64,000 nt of DNA from Paraburkholderia kururiensis JCM 10599 = LMG 19447 (GTDB lineage Bacteria; Pseudomonadota; Gammaproteobacteria; Burkholderiales; Burkholderiaceae). Under the pieces are notes generated by a model. That model was not told the DNA's origin, searched no databases, and saw only the letters and a list, made by a program, of their open reading frames with translations. How positions within the stretch are numbered: the stretch's first letter is position 1; every line of letters begins with the position of its first letter. The position numbers were made by a program, and so were the translations under genes. The stretch is taken from NCBI RefSeq assembly GCF_003986935.1, contig NZ_RJZE01000001.1:372001-436000 (forward strand), read 5' to 3'. Shown here piece after piece: positions 8,782 to 16,650 of the stretch.

Positions 8782-9648
8782 TCAGATGATCGGCACGCCG
8801 CCCGTGACTGCCACGGTCGCGCCCGACACGTAGCTCGCTTCGTTCGAGGCGAGCATCACATACACGGGCGCGAGTTCGGCAGGCTGCCCAGGCCGCTTCA
8901 TCGGCACGTTGGCGCCGAACTGCTTCACCTGCTCGGGCGGCATGGTCGACGGAATCAGCGGCGTCCAGATAGGCCCCGGCGCCACGCAGTTGGCGCGAAT
9001 GCCGCGCTCGGCCAGCAGTTGCGCAAGGCCGCCCGTGAAGTTCTGGATGGCCCCCTTCGTGGTGGCGTAGGGCAGCAGCGTGGGGCGCGGCTTGTCGGCA
9101 TTCACGGACGCCGTGTTGACGATGGCGGCCCCGGGTTTCATATGCGGCAGCGCAGCTTTAGTGATCCGAAACATTGCGCCGATGTTCGTATCGAAGGTGC
9201 GGTCCCATTCGTCGTCGGTGACTTCTTCGAGCGTTTCGTGCGTCATCTGGTAGGCCGCGTTGTTGACCAGCACGTCGATGCGCGAGAACGCCTCCACCGC
9301 GCGCCGCACGATCTCGCGGCAGTGCTCGCGGTCCGCCACGTCTCCCGCCACGAGCACGGCCTTGCGGCCGGCTTCTTCCACCCAGCGTGCCGTTTCCTTC
9401 GCGTCGTCGTGCTCGTCGAGATACGCGATCAGGACGTCCGCGCCCTCGCGCGCAAATGCGATGGCCACGGCGCGGCCGATGCCGCTGTCGGCTCCGGTGA
9501 TGATGGCGGCCTTGCCTGCAAGACGTGCCGATCCCTTGTAGCTGCGCTCGCCGTGATCGGGCTTGGGGTCCATGGGGCCGGTATGGCCGGGAACGTTGCG
9601 CTGTTCCTGTTCGGGAAGCGGCGCGTCGGGGCGGCTTGTGGGTGACAT
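8782..9648 (-). CDS. SDR family oxidoreductase, YghA/general-stress-protein-39 type
   Basis: A 288-residue SDR with the N-terminal extension typical of the YghA/Gsp39 group (GPMDPKPDHGE). The cofactor motif TGADSGIG spans 51-58, NNAA 129-132, and Ser181, Tyr194 and Lys198 form the active site in the NTAS...PYATTKGA segment. The start at MSPTSR has GGAG eight bases upstream. In other bacteria this subgroup is often part of the general stress response. The surrounding small hydrophilic genes make that reading reasonable here, but it remains inference. Confidence 0.85.
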   Translation of the reverse strand: MSPTSRPDAPLPEQEQRNVPGHTGPMDPKPDHGERSYKGSARLAGKAAIITGADSGIGRAVAIAFAREGADVLIAYLDEHDDAKETARWVEEAGRKAVLVAGDVADREHCREIVRRAVEAFSRIDVLVNNAAYQMTHETLEEVTDDEWDRTFDTNIGAMFRITKAALPHMKPGAAIVNTASVNADKPRPTLLPYATTKGAIQNFTGGLAQLLAERGIRANCVAPGPIWTPLIPSTMPPEQVKQFGANVPMKRPGQPAELAPVYVMLASNEASYVSGATVAVTGGVPII

Positions 9649-9766
9649 GGATGCGGCTCCTGTGTCTGAGTTGGCGAATGTCGTGTGGGTGTGGCCCGGG
9701 TGTCGGGCGAGCGTCGCGGGCTGCGCATTCGCTTCTGCACGCCCACGATGAATGCCGCGTGCGCGG

Positions 9767-9889
9767 CTATGGCTGGCGCTGCCCGCCCTGGTGTTGCGGC
9801 TGCTTTTGCTGGTTCTGCTGCTGTTGCCCGTGATCGCGGCTCTTTTGCGGGTTCGCGGGAGCGGTGTTGGATTGACGGGTGTCGGGCAT
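9767..9889 (-). CDS. Gln/Asn-rich micro-protein, 40 aa
   Basis: The start is placed at MPDTRQ, with GGAG eight bases upstream. The remaining residues are nearly all Gln, Asn, Pro, His, Lys and Arg, with a QQQQNQQKQPQ core. No fold is expected. The good ribosome-binding site and its place among other small polar stress-type genes support it as real. Confidence 0.5.
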   Translation of the reverse strand: MPDTRQSNTAPANPQKSRDHGQQQQNQQKQPQHQGGQRQP

Positions 9890-10040
9890 GGCTGGATCTC
9901 CTTGAAGGTTGCAATGGATGCCTTGAAAGAACAGCAACGGCCATGCCGCCGCCACGGTTCGGCGCGTGGCGTCCGCGCGCGGAACGCGCGTTGCTCGTCA
10001 TGCAAGGCACACGACATAGCCGATTACCGAGGAACCCGCC

Positions 10041-10367
10041 ATGAGTACGTTGAATCCCGACAACGATCTGCCCGAACCGGCCGACGAAGGTCGCCACGGC
10101 GACGACACCGGCGCGCTGGGCCCGAGCGATTCGTCCGATACGGGTAGCGATATCGCAGGCGCGAAGCGTCACGAGTTCGATGTCGATACGGAGCTGGACA
10201 GCCACGCGCTGGAAACCGGCGAGGCAGCGCGCCAAAGCGATACCGATGAATCCGGCACGGGCGAGCGCGCCTCTGCGGATGGCGATTCCACGCTCGAAGA
10301 GGACGCGGACATCCAGCCCGACCACATCGAACAGCCTTTCGCACCCGAAGAAGAGCCGCCGGAGTGA
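10041..10367 (+). CDS. Small acidic protein with GPSDSSDTGSD motif, 108 aa
   Basis: A strongly acidic, soluble, probably disordered protein. The segment LGPSDSSDTGSDIAG looks like a conserved signature seen in small uncharacterised proteobacterial proteins. AGGAA lies upstream of the ATG. No function assigned. The stop codon lies within a short tandem repeat. Confidence 0.62.
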   Translation: MSTLNPDNDLPEPADEGRHGDDTGALGPSDSSDTGSDIAGAKRHEFDVDTELDSHALETGEAARQSDTDESGTGERASADGDSTLEEDADIQPDHIEQPFAPEEEPPE

Positions 10368-10403
10368 GGCGGCACGAAGCGGAGTGAAGCGGCGTGAAGC
10401 GGA
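10364..10403 (+). repeat. Four 10-bp tandem units (GTGAAGCGGC type)
   Basis: The units are gtgaggcggc, acgaagcgga, gtgaagcggc and gtgaagcgga, laid end to end. The array begins at the stop codon of the acidic small gene. Confidence 0.7.
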
Positions 10404-10913
10404 ACCGGTCCAGGCGCCGGCATCGACAAGCGGCCGGCCGGGAACAGTTGCAACCGGCGGGCAAGAATTGCAGACGCTCTGCGTCTCATGCCCGTTCACG
10501 TCCGTGCCTTTGCGAAGGCTGCGCTAGCTTTATCCCGTCACCCCCTCGCACACGGGAATTTCGCTTGCCCGGCACGCCCGCGGAATTCGCGCACGTTTCT
10601 GTCTATGTGGAATTCGCTTCGGCGCGGTCGAGCGATGTGACACGGCACGTTCATGAGGAGAGCGCGAGTCGGGCGGCGCGGGTAATCCGTGAACGTGCGC
10701 CGGTTCACGTGCGCGGCGGGGCGATGTGCGGACATGCGTGGGCCAGCGCACGGAACAAATGAGGAGCGCCGCGCGCAAGGCACTTCGCAAATGGCGAGGT
10801 AGTGTTTTTCCGGGGCGGCTTTTTCGGGCCGCGACATAGAATTAAAAACACGCCCCGGCTTGCAGGCCTTGCGCCAATGCCGTGGCCACAACGATCGCAC
10901 CCGGAGGTGCGCC
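10404..10913. other. 510-bp intergenic region before the HtrA-like gene
   Basis: No gene supported. The 3' part (10790-10860) is less GC-rich and probably contains the promoter of the protease-like gene, but no confident -35/-10 pair was found. No repeats of the 12.5-21 kb family occur here. Confidence 0.4.
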
Positions 10914-12521
10914 GTGTCCCGCCTGTCTCTCTCGCGCACCGTCCTTCGCTCCTCGGCGATCGCCGCCATCCTCGTTGCCTGTGCATCTGCGCCACCGCTC
11001 GCCGTCGCGGCGAACGCGGTGCGGCTGCCGCCAGTGCCCAAACGCGTAGCGCCTGCCGCTGCCGGCAGCAGCACGGCTGCAATCGACTTTCCCTCCATCG
11101 TCGAGCGATACGGGCCTGCGGTGGTCAACATCGTGGCAAGCGGCGACGCGCGGCAGGCACAAGCGGCATCGGCGGATCCACTGGATGCGGCGGACCCGTT
11201 CGCTGCTTTTTTCGCGCGGCCGCCGAAGCCGGGGCAAGGGCAGGGGCAAAACCAGGACGGACCGCGCGCCATCATCGGCACGGGTTCGGGTTTCATCGTC
11301 AGCCCGGATGGGTTGATCCTCACGGCCGCGCACGTCGTGGACGATGCCGACGAGGTCACCGTCCGCCTCACCGACAAGCGCGAGTTCAAGGCGAAAGTGC
11401 TCGCGGTGGACGTGCCGAGCGGCGTAGCCGTGTTGCAGATCGACGCCACGAAGCTGCCCGCCGTGAAGCTGGGCGACTCGTCGCACGTGCGGCCTGGCGA
11501 GCCGGTGCTGACCATCGGTTCGCCGGACGGCGTCGACAACGCGGTGACGGCCGGCATTGTCAGCACGACGTCGCGTGTGCTGCCCGACGGCAGCAGCTTT
11601 CCGTTCTTCCAGACCGACGTGGCCCTCAATCCCGACAACTCGGGCGGCCCCATCTTCAACCGTGCAGGCGAGGTGGTGGGCATCGACGTGCAGGTCTACG
11701 CGGATGCCGACGGCTACAACAGCCTGACCTTCGCCATTCCGATCAACACGGCGAACAAGGTGCGCACGCAGTTGCAGGCGCAGGCGCAAAAGCCGCCGTC
11801 GGGAAACGGACTCGGCGTGGACGTGGAGGACGTGAGCCCCGGGCTTGCGGCGGCGGTCGGATTGCCGCGCGCGGCGGGCGCGCTCGTGGATACCGTGGAG
11901 GCGGGCTCGCCTGCGGCGGCGAGCGGACTCAAGGCGGGCGACGTGATCGTGCGTATCGGCGAGAGGCCGATCGACCGCGCGGCGGAATTCGTGAACGAAG
12001 CCGCCGCGCTGCCGCCCGGTGCGAAGGCGCCGTTGAAGCTGATCCGCAATCGCAGGTGGATGACCACGACGCTGGCCGCCGCCGCGGCCGCGACGGCTGA
12101 GAGCGGGAACGATGCAGCGGGCGTCACGCCAGTGGCCGCGCAAGTTGCAGACGACTCCGGCGCGGGGCCGGTAGCCGATGGCGCCTTCGCTTCGGGGCGC
12201 GCCGCGGCGGCGGGCCCCGTGCCGGTGCGTCTCGCCGCGCCGGCTGCGGCAGGCACCGAGCGCCTCGGCCTCGTCATGCACGCATTGAGCGAGAGCGAGC
12301 GGCGCTCGACCGGCTTGCCCGTGGGCCTCATGGTGGACGACGTACGGAATCCGGCCGCGAAAGCAGGGGTTCGGCGCGGCGACGTGGTGCTCTCGCTCAA
12401 CGAGACGCTGGTGGAAACGCAGGACCAGGCCAACGAGATCGTGGCGCGCTCAGGCAAGCTCGTTTCGCTGCTGATTCAGCGGAACAACGCGCGCAGCTTT
12501 GTTTCGGTGAAGTTGAGGTAG
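10914..12521 (+). CDS. HtrA/DegP-like trypsin-PDZ protein with altered catalytic triad
   Basis: A 535-residue protein with the HtrA layout: export signal (1-33), trypsin-like domain (about 60-265) and two PDZ domains (about 272-385 and 440-535). The GTG start has GGAGG upstream. The signal contains an LVAC sequence (Cys23) that could be a lipobox, so it may be a lipoprotein. His140 (TAAHVVD) and Ser243 (NSGG) are present. The position of the catalytic Asp in DegP (S-D-I-A-L) is Gly170 here (SGVAVLQ). The oxyanion-hole Gly before Asn-Ser-Gly-Gly is Asp241 (NPDNSGG). A protease-dead or chaperone-like role is therefore possible. The surrounding linker is Pro/Gly/Gln-rich. Confidence 0.85.
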   Translation: MSRLSLSRTVLRSSAIAAILVACASAPPLAVAANAVRLPPVPKRVAPAAAGSSTAAIDFPSIVERYGPAVVNIVASGDARQAQAASADPLDAADPFAAFFARPPKPGQGQGQNQDGPRAIIGTGSGFIVSPDGLILTAAHVVDDADEVTVRLTDKREFKAKVLAVDVPSGVAVLQIDATKLPAVKLGDSSHVRPGEPVLTIGSPDGVDNAVTAGIVSTTSRVLPDGSSFPFFQTDVALNPDNSGGPIFNRAGEVVGIDVQVYADADGYNSLTFAIPINTANKVRTQLQAQAQKPPSGNGLGVDVEDVSPGLAAAVGLPRAAGALVDTVEAGSPAAASGLKAGDVIVRIGERPIDRAAEFVNEAAALPPGAKAPLKLIRNRRWMTTTLAAAAAATAESGNDAAGVTPVAAQVADDSGAGPVADGAFASGRAAAAGPVPVRLAAPAAAGTERLGLVMHALSESERRSTGLPVGLMVDDVRNPAAKAGVRRGDVVLSLNETLVETQDQANEIVARSGKLVSLLIQRNNARSFVSVKLR

Positions 12522-12540
12522 AAAGCGCCGCGGCGTCGGC

Positions 12541-12561
12541 AAAGGTGAGGGTTTTCGGGAC
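12541..12561 (+). repeat. Interspersed repeat copy 1
   Basis: AAAGGTGAGGGTTTTCGGGA core, 20 bases after the HtrA-like stop. It is one of nine same-orientation copies in the 12.5-21.1 kb interval. Confidence 0.85.
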
Positions 12562-12573
12562 GTGGGCCGCGTG

Positions 12574-12590
12574 AGGTGAGGATTTACGGG
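12574..12590 (+). repeat. Interspersed repeat copy 2 (TTTACGGG variant)
   Basis: AGGTGAGGATTTACGGG, 33 bases after copy 1. TTTACG replaces TTTTCG, the same variant as copy 6. Confidence 0.8.
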
Positions 12591-12707
12591 GGGACGGCTG
12601 CTGCGGACCGCTGCATCTCAGGTTCATCGAAGACTAAACACGCGACCCTCGCCCGTCATGGAAGCCATGCAGGTACCCGCCGTCGCCCGGGGCAGGTCGG
12701 TGCCATC

Positions 12708-12802
12708 ACGAGGCACGACCGGCGCGGCCCGAGCCGGTTTCCACGCAGGAAAACGCACAAAGTGCCCTAAAACAAGGGCTTTCCGGCTTGTCGTGCCTCG
12801 TG
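12708..12802. repeat. 13-bp perfect inverted repeat
   Basis: CACGAGGCACGAC (12708-12720) and GTCGTGCCTCGTG (12790-12802) are exact reverse complements, 69 bp apart. Between them lies a small hairpin, GCCCTaaaacaAGGGC (12768-12783), followed by TTT. Confidence 0.7.
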
Positions 12803-12879
12803 TTTGCGGTCTATCTGGAAGCGTCGTTCCCGGAAAAAGCCTGCAACACCAGTGCCAGGCAAGCCCCTGCGCAGCACAC

Positions 12880-12897
12880 AGGTGAGGGTTTTCGGGA
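12880..12897 (+). repeat. Interspersed repeat copy 3
   Basis: AGGTGAGGGTTTTCGGGA, full core match. Confidence 0.85.
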
Positions 12898-12957
12898 GCG
12901 GGCCCAACGGTGAGGTGGCGCGACGCCGTTCGCTCCCAGATGCCGCCGTTTCGACCC

Positions 12958-12978
12958 AAAGGTGAGGGTTTTCGGGAC
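12958..12978 (+). repeat. Interspersed repeat copy 4
   Basis: AAAGGTGAGGGTTTTCGGGA core, identical to copy 1. Confidence 0.85.
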
Positions 12979-13045
12979 GTTTCGACGGCCTGCCGTTAGG
13001 TCTGCAGGGTCTTCACCCTCGTTGTACAAGCCCTTCGGCGGTATC

Positions 13046-13065
13046 AAAGGTGAAGGTTTTCGGGA
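13046..13065 (+). repeat. Interspersed repeat copy 5
   Basis: AAAGGTGAAGGTTTTCGGGA, one difference from copy 1. It ends 12 bases before the thioredoxin stop codon. Confidence 0.85.
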
Positions 13066-13076
13066 GGCGTGCGGCG

Positions 13077-13397
13077 TCAGTTCAGGGCTCCAAACGCCTC
13101 TTCGATCTCATCGACATTGTTCGGACGCACCACGCGCGCCACTTCGTTGCCGTCGCGCAGGAAGATCAGCGTGGGCCACAGCTTGACCTTGAACGAGCGG
13201 CCGAGCGGCCTGCCAGGCCCGTCTTCCACTTTCAGATGCTGCACGCCTTCGTGTTGGGCGAAGGCCTGCGAAATGAGCGGCTGTGCGCCCTGGCAGTAGC
13301 CGCACCAGTCGGTGCCGAACTCCACGACCGCGGCGCCGGGCAGCGCCGCCACGTCTTCGCGCGAGGGCGCGGTCTTTGCGTAGGGGGTTGTTGCCAT
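13077..13397 (-). CDS. Thioredoxin-family protein
   Basis: A 106-residue single-domain thioredoxin with active site WCGYC (about residues 31-35) and the conserved cis-Pro in LWPTLIF. No signal peptide, so cytoplasmic. GGAG precedes the ATG. The active-site dipeptide Gly-Tyr differs from the Gly-Pro of classical thioredoxin, which usually shifts redox potential. It lies 117 bp downstream of the chemoreceptor gene on the same strand. Confidence 0.88.
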   Translation of the reverse strand: MATTPYAKTAPSREDVAALPGAAVVEFGTDWCGYCQGAQPLISQAFAQHEGVQHLKVEDGPGRPLGRSFKVKLWPTLIFLRDGNEVARVVRPNNVDEIEEAFGALN

Positions 13398-13514
13398 CGT
13401 TGCTCCTCTGACGGATAGGAAGAACTACGATACCGCAACGCTGCCCATGCTTCAGCGCACGGGCTTTCAGTGCTCCTTCGGTGCACCCCTCCGTGCGGGC
13501 GCTCAATGCGCGGA

Positions 13515-15062
13515 TCAGTAAGCGAGCCGGAACTTCGACACCGCCTGCTGCAGCGCGCTCGCCTGTTCCTCCAGCGACATCGCCGCAGCCGACGCCTGTT
13601 CGACCAGCGCCGCGTTCTGCTGCGACACCTGGTCCATCTGCGAGACCGCGACATTGACCTGCTCGATGCCGTCGCTCTGCTCGTTGGATGCCGCGGAGAT
13701 CTCGTTCATGATGCCCGCCACCTGCGCGATAGCGCGCCGGATTTCCTCCATCGTTTCGCCGGCCGTGCCCACGAGCCGCGAGCCTGCGGTGACGCGGTCC
13801 ACCGAATCGCCGATCAGTTCCTTGATCTCCTTGGCGGCCACCGCCGAGCGCTGTGCGAGCGAGCGCACTTCGCTCGCCACCACGGCGAAGCCGCGGCCCT
13901 GTTCGCCGGCGCGCGCCGCTTCCACGGCCGCATTCAGCGCGAGGATGTTGGTCTGGAACGCGATGCCCTCGATGACGCCAATGATGTCGACGATGCGCTG
14001 CGAACTGCGGTCGATGTCGCTCATGGTGCCGATCACGTCGCTCACCACGGTCGCGCCGCGCGCCGTGATCTGCGACGCCTGTTCGGCGAGGCCGTGCGCC
14101 TGTCGCGCGTTGTCGGCGTTCTGCTTCACGGTGGACGTGAGCTGCTCCATGCTGGCCGCGGTTTCCTGCAGCGACGCGGCCTGTTCTTCGGTGCGTTGCG
14201 AGAGGTCGTTGTTGCCGGCGGCGATCTCGCGCGTGGACTGCGTGATCGATTCGGAGCCGCGCATGACCTGCTGCACCGTCTCCACGAGGCCGGACTGCAT
14301 CGCGCCGAGCCCCTTCACGAGTTGGCCCATCTCGTCGTGCGAACGCGCTTCCAGCCGGTTCGTGAGGTCGCCGCGCGCAATGCGCTGAAGGTGCGCGAGC
14401 ACTTCCGAAAGCGGCCGCGAGATGGAGCGCTGCAGGCCGATTGCGCACACCACGCACATCACGAGCCCCAGCACGATCAGCGCGATGCCGGCGCCGCGCA
14501 GCGTGGCGGACTGCTGCTGGGCCGAATCGAAGGCGTCCTGACCGGCCTTGAGCTGCCAGGCCGCCAGGGCGTCGGACGACTTCGTGAGCGCAACCGAAAA
14601 CGGCGGCACGACGGTCATCGCGATTTTGTCCGCTGCGTCGTGGTCGCCGCGCTTCATCGCGTCGATCATCGGCAGGATGGCTTGCTGAAGGAACGTGCTG
14701 CGCGCGTTGCTCACGGCGTCGGCGAGCGCCTGTTCGTCCGGCCCGCGCTGAACGTGCTGGTAGTCGGCCCAGGCGCGGTCGGAAACCGCAAGGTAGTTGA
14801 GCGCCTTGTCGATCAGCGCGGAACGGTCGGGCGAGTCCGGATGGAGCAGCACGCGGTCCAACGTCGTGCGAACGATCGTGAGATTCAGGTTCGCTTTGCC
14901 AATGGCAATCGACGATGCCAGTTGGTGCGAATACGCTTCCTTGAGCGCCTCGTTGGAGCTGCGCATGCCGACCTGGCCCAGCAGCCCGGTCGCGATGGTG
15001 AGCATGCCGACCAGCCCCAATGTGGCGAACAGGCGCGCCGTGATGGAGAGACGTGAAAACAT
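13515..15062 (-). CDS. Methyl-accepting chemotaxis protein (Tar-like topology)
   Basis: A 515-residue receptor. A membrane helix near residues 9-31 is followed by a four-helix-bundle sensor (about 35-188), a second helix (about 190-212), a HAMP domain and a signalling domain. That domain has the conserved hairpin tip ([20 protein letters not shown]) and methylation-type Gln/Glu pairs. It lacks a C-terminal NWETF-like CheR tether. The ligand is unknown. A sigma-28-type promoter lies about 100 bp upstream (15158-15185), so expression is probably flagellar-linked. Confidence 0.9.
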   Translation of the reverse strand: MFSRLSITARLFATLGLVGMLTIATGLLGQVGMRSSNEALKEAYSHQLASSIAIGKANLNLTIVRTTLDRVLLHPDSPDRSALIDKALNYLAVSDRAWADYQHVQRGPDEQALADAVSNARSTFLQQAILPMIDAMKRGDHDAADKIAMTVVPPFSVALTKSSDALAAWQLKAGQDAFDSAQQQSATLRGAGIALIVLGLVMCVVCAIGLQRSISRPLSEVLAHLQRIARGDLTNRLEARSHDEMGQLVKGLGAMQSGLVETVQQVMRGSESITQSTREIAAGNNDLSQRTEEQAASLQETAASMEQLTSTVKQNADNARQAHGLAEQASQITARGATVVSDVIGTMSDIDRSSQRIVDIIGVIEGIAFQTNILALNAAVEAARAGEQGRGFAVVASEVRSLAQRSAVAAKEIKELIGDSVDRVTAGSRLVGTAGETMEEIRRAIAQVAGIMNEISAASNEQSDGIEQVNVAVSQMDQVSQQNAALVEQASAAAMSLEEQASALQQAVSKFRLAY

Positions 15063-15157
15063 GATGGGCTTGTGTCTGTGGGTAAGTTCGAACGCTCGTG
15101 CGGTGCACGGCGCGGGTGAGCAGCGCCGGTTCGCAACGCGGAGGTATATGGCCGGCA

Positions 15158-15185
15158 TTAACGGCAAGGGCCTGAAATCACTTGA
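15158..15185 (-). promoter_or_regulatory. Sigma-28 (FliA) promoter for the chemoreceptor
   Basis: On the minus strand, TCAAGTGA-N12-GCCGTTAA. It matches the flagellin promoter in this window (TCAAGTTG-N11-GCCGATAA) with one extra spacer base. It is about 96 bp upstream of the start codon. Confidence 0.6.
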
Positions 15186-15290
15186 GTGCCGCCACCTCGC
15201 TTCCAGGGTTTTCCTGCGCGAGATCGACCGCCTGACGCGGCGCTGCGAATGAGGGACAGGTGCCTCGCTCGCGTTACCGAAAATTTCTAC

Positions 15291-15319
15291 TTGACTATCT
15301 ACTAATCGATAGATATAGT
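15291..15319 (+). promoter_or_regulatory. Sigma-70 promoter of the tetR gene
   Basis: TTGACT (15291-15296), a 17-bp spacer, then TATAGT (15314-15319). The expected transcription start falls at or next to the ATG at 15327, and no ribosome-binding site is visible, so the mRNA may be leaderless. The spacer is occupied by the TetR-type operator. Confidence 0.75.
15295..15312. promoter_or_regulatory. TetR-family operator 1 (autoregulatory)
   Basis: CTATCTA-CTAA-TCGATAG, an 18-bp imperfect dyad with one mismatch in the right arm. It lies between the -35 and -10 boxes of the regulator's own promoter. The same element precedes the next two genes. Confidence 0.75.
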
Positions 15320-15326
15320 TCGACCC

Positions 15327-15887
15327 ATGGAAACGCCAACTGTCCGCGATCAGGTTCTGCAGCACGCCCAGTCATTACTGATGACGCGGGGCTACAACGG
15401 CTTCAGCTATCGCGACCTTGCGGACCTGGTGGGCGTGAAGACGTCGAGCATTCACTACTACTTCCCGACGAAGGAAGACCTGGTGCTCGAAGCGGTGAAC
15501 GTGTACAGCTCGGAAGTGCTTTCCGCGTTGCGCGGTATCGACGAAGCGCTGCCGCCCGAAAAGAAGCTGGAGCGTTACGCGAAGCAGTTCGGCCTCGTGA
15601 TGGGCAACGGCGATCAGATCTGCCTGTGCGGCATGCTGGCCGCGGACATCGAGTCGCTGCCCGACAACGTGCGCCAGGCGGTGCAGGCGTTCTTCAAGAC
15701 GAACGAAGCCTGGCTGGCCGGTGTCCTGGCCGAAGGCGAAGCACGCGGCACGCTGCGCGTGAACGGCAAGGTGGAAAGCGCAGCGCGTGCGTTGTATGCG
15801 TCGTTCCAGGGCAGCGTGTTGGCAAGCCGCCTGTTTCACTCGAAGGCGCGGCTCGACGACGTGGTCAATGCTGTGAAGATTGCATGA
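15327..15887 (+). CDS. TetR/AcrR-family transcriptional regulator of the Ohr/esterase cluster
   Basis: A 186-residue regulator. The N-terminal helix-turn-helix spans about 9-56 (the [21 protein letters not shown] stretch), followed by an all-helical ligand domain. Cys residues occur in QICLCGM (about 98-100) and could sense oxidants, though this is inference. A matching 18-bp operator lies in its own promoter, upstream of the Ohr gene and upstream of the esterase gene, so it most likely represses all three. Confidence 0.88.
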   Translation: METPTVRDQVLQHAQSLLMTRGYNGFSYRDLADLVGVKTSSIHYYFPTKEDLVLEAVNVYSSEVLSALRGIDEALPPEKKLERYAKQFGLVMGNGDQICLCGMLAADIESLPDNVRQAVQAFFKTNEAWLAGVLAEGEARGTLRVNGKVESAARALYASFQGSVLASRLFHSKARLDDVVNAVKIA

Positions 15888-15961
15888 CGAATGCGTAGGG
15901 GGCGCACGCAAGACAAAGATCTTGGCAGGCGCCGATGACGAGTGTTTTTGTGTTCTGTTGT

Positions 15962-15979
15962 CTATCTAGTAGTAGATAG
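15962..15979. promoter_or_regulatory. TetR-family operator 2, before the Ohr gene
   Basis: CTATCTA-GTAG-TAGATAG, a perfect 7-bp dyad with a 4-bp centre. A TTGTCT -35-like box overlaps its left edge, giving the same architecture as operator 1. The downstream -10 is poor (TTTTAG). Confidence 0.75.
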
Positions 15980-16034
15980 TTTTTAGTCGAATCGAAGCAC
16001 AGTGGACGTTCTCTTCTCAACTCAGGAGTCAATC

Positions 16035-16460
16035 ATGTCGATCGAAAAAGTGCTGTACCGCGCTCATGCCCGTGCAACCGGTGGCCGCGATGGCCGTTCA
16101 ACGTCGTCGGACGGCGTGCTGGATGTGAAGCTCACCACGCCGCGGGAACTGGGCGGCGCGGGCGGCGAAGGCACGAACCCCGAGCAACTGTTCGCTGCGG
16201 GCTACTCGGCGTGTTTCCTCGGCGCCATGAAGTTCGTTGCGGCGCACGAGAAGGTCGCATTCCCGGCCGACGGCTCCGTTGAAGGCAGCGTGGGTATCGG
16301 CGCGATTCCGACGGGCTTCGGCATCGAGGTGGAACTGCGCATCTCTCTGCCTGGTCTCGCGCGTGAAACCGCGGAACGTATCGTCGAAGCGGCTCATATC
16401 GTGTGCCCGTACTCGAACGCGACGCGCGGCAACATCGACGTGAAGCTCGTTGTGCTCTAA
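16035..16460 (+). CDS. ohr: Organic hydroperoxide resistance protein Ohr (OsmC family)
   Basis: A 141-residue thiol peroxidase that reduces organic hydroperoxides in the cytoplasm. Both catalytic cysteines are present: Cys60 in YSACFLGAM and Cys124 in [10 protein letters not shown]. The N-terminal [14 protein letters not shown] and the [14 protein letters not shown] block are typical of Ohr rather than OsmC. CAGGAG lies six bases before the chosen ATG; the open frame begins 11 codons earlier. It is preceded by operator 2 and followed by a clear terminator. In many bacteria ohr is controlled by OhrR (MarR family); control by a TetR-type repressor here is inferred from the shared dyad. Confidence 0.93.
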   Translation: MSIEKVLYRAHARATGGRDGRSTSSDGVLDVKLTTPRELGGAGGEGTNPEQLFAAGYSACFLGAMKFVAAHEKVAFPADGSVEGSVGIGAIPTGFGIEVELRISLPGLARETAERIVEAAHIVCPYSNATRGNIDVKLVVL

Positions 16461-16501
16461 GGCTCGCGCCGAGCGCTGACGTAGCCGCACGAAATCTGGA
16501 G

Positions 16502-16536
16502 GGTTCTTCCGGAGCTGCAGGGAAGGGCCTTTTTTT
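16502..16536 (+). terminator. Rho-independent terminator after ohr
   Basis: GGTTCTTCC (16502-16510) pairs over nine positions, two of them G-U, with GGAAGGGCC (16521-16529). Seven T residues follow. It separates ohr from the esterase gene's own operator and promoter. Confidence 0.75.
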
Positions 16537-16548
16537 GGATCACTCATT

Positions 16549-16566
16549 CTACCTATTGGTAGATAG
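16549..16566. promoter_or_regulatory. TetR-family operator 3, before the esterase gene
   Basis: CTACCTA-TTGG-TAGATAG, with one mismatch in the left arm relative to operator 2. It is 85 bp before the GTG start of the alpha/beta hydrolase. Confidence 0.7.
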
Positions 16567-16650
16567 CTTCGAGCGATGACGCGGTGACGCCGCGCTCAAC
16601 GACAACGCGTAGGCCCGCCGTCATCGCCCGTTCGAACAAGGAGCAACATC

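Larger units (their letters stand above)
12522..13076. other. 555-bp repeat-rich intergenic region
   Basis: This convergent gap between the HtrA-like gene (plus) and the thioredoxin gene (minus) contains five of the nine GGTGAGGNTTTTCGGGA repeats and a 13-bp inverted repeat. Several short ORFs cross it, but they simply translate the repeats (RVFGT or PKTLTF peptides) and are not supported as genes. Confidence 0.7.

Noticed and set aside
12397..13186. Several 60-110 codon ORFs in the 12.5-13.1 kb gap
   Set aside because: They mainly translate the interspersed repeat (RVFGT or PKTLTF peptides), with no convincing ribosome-binding sites.
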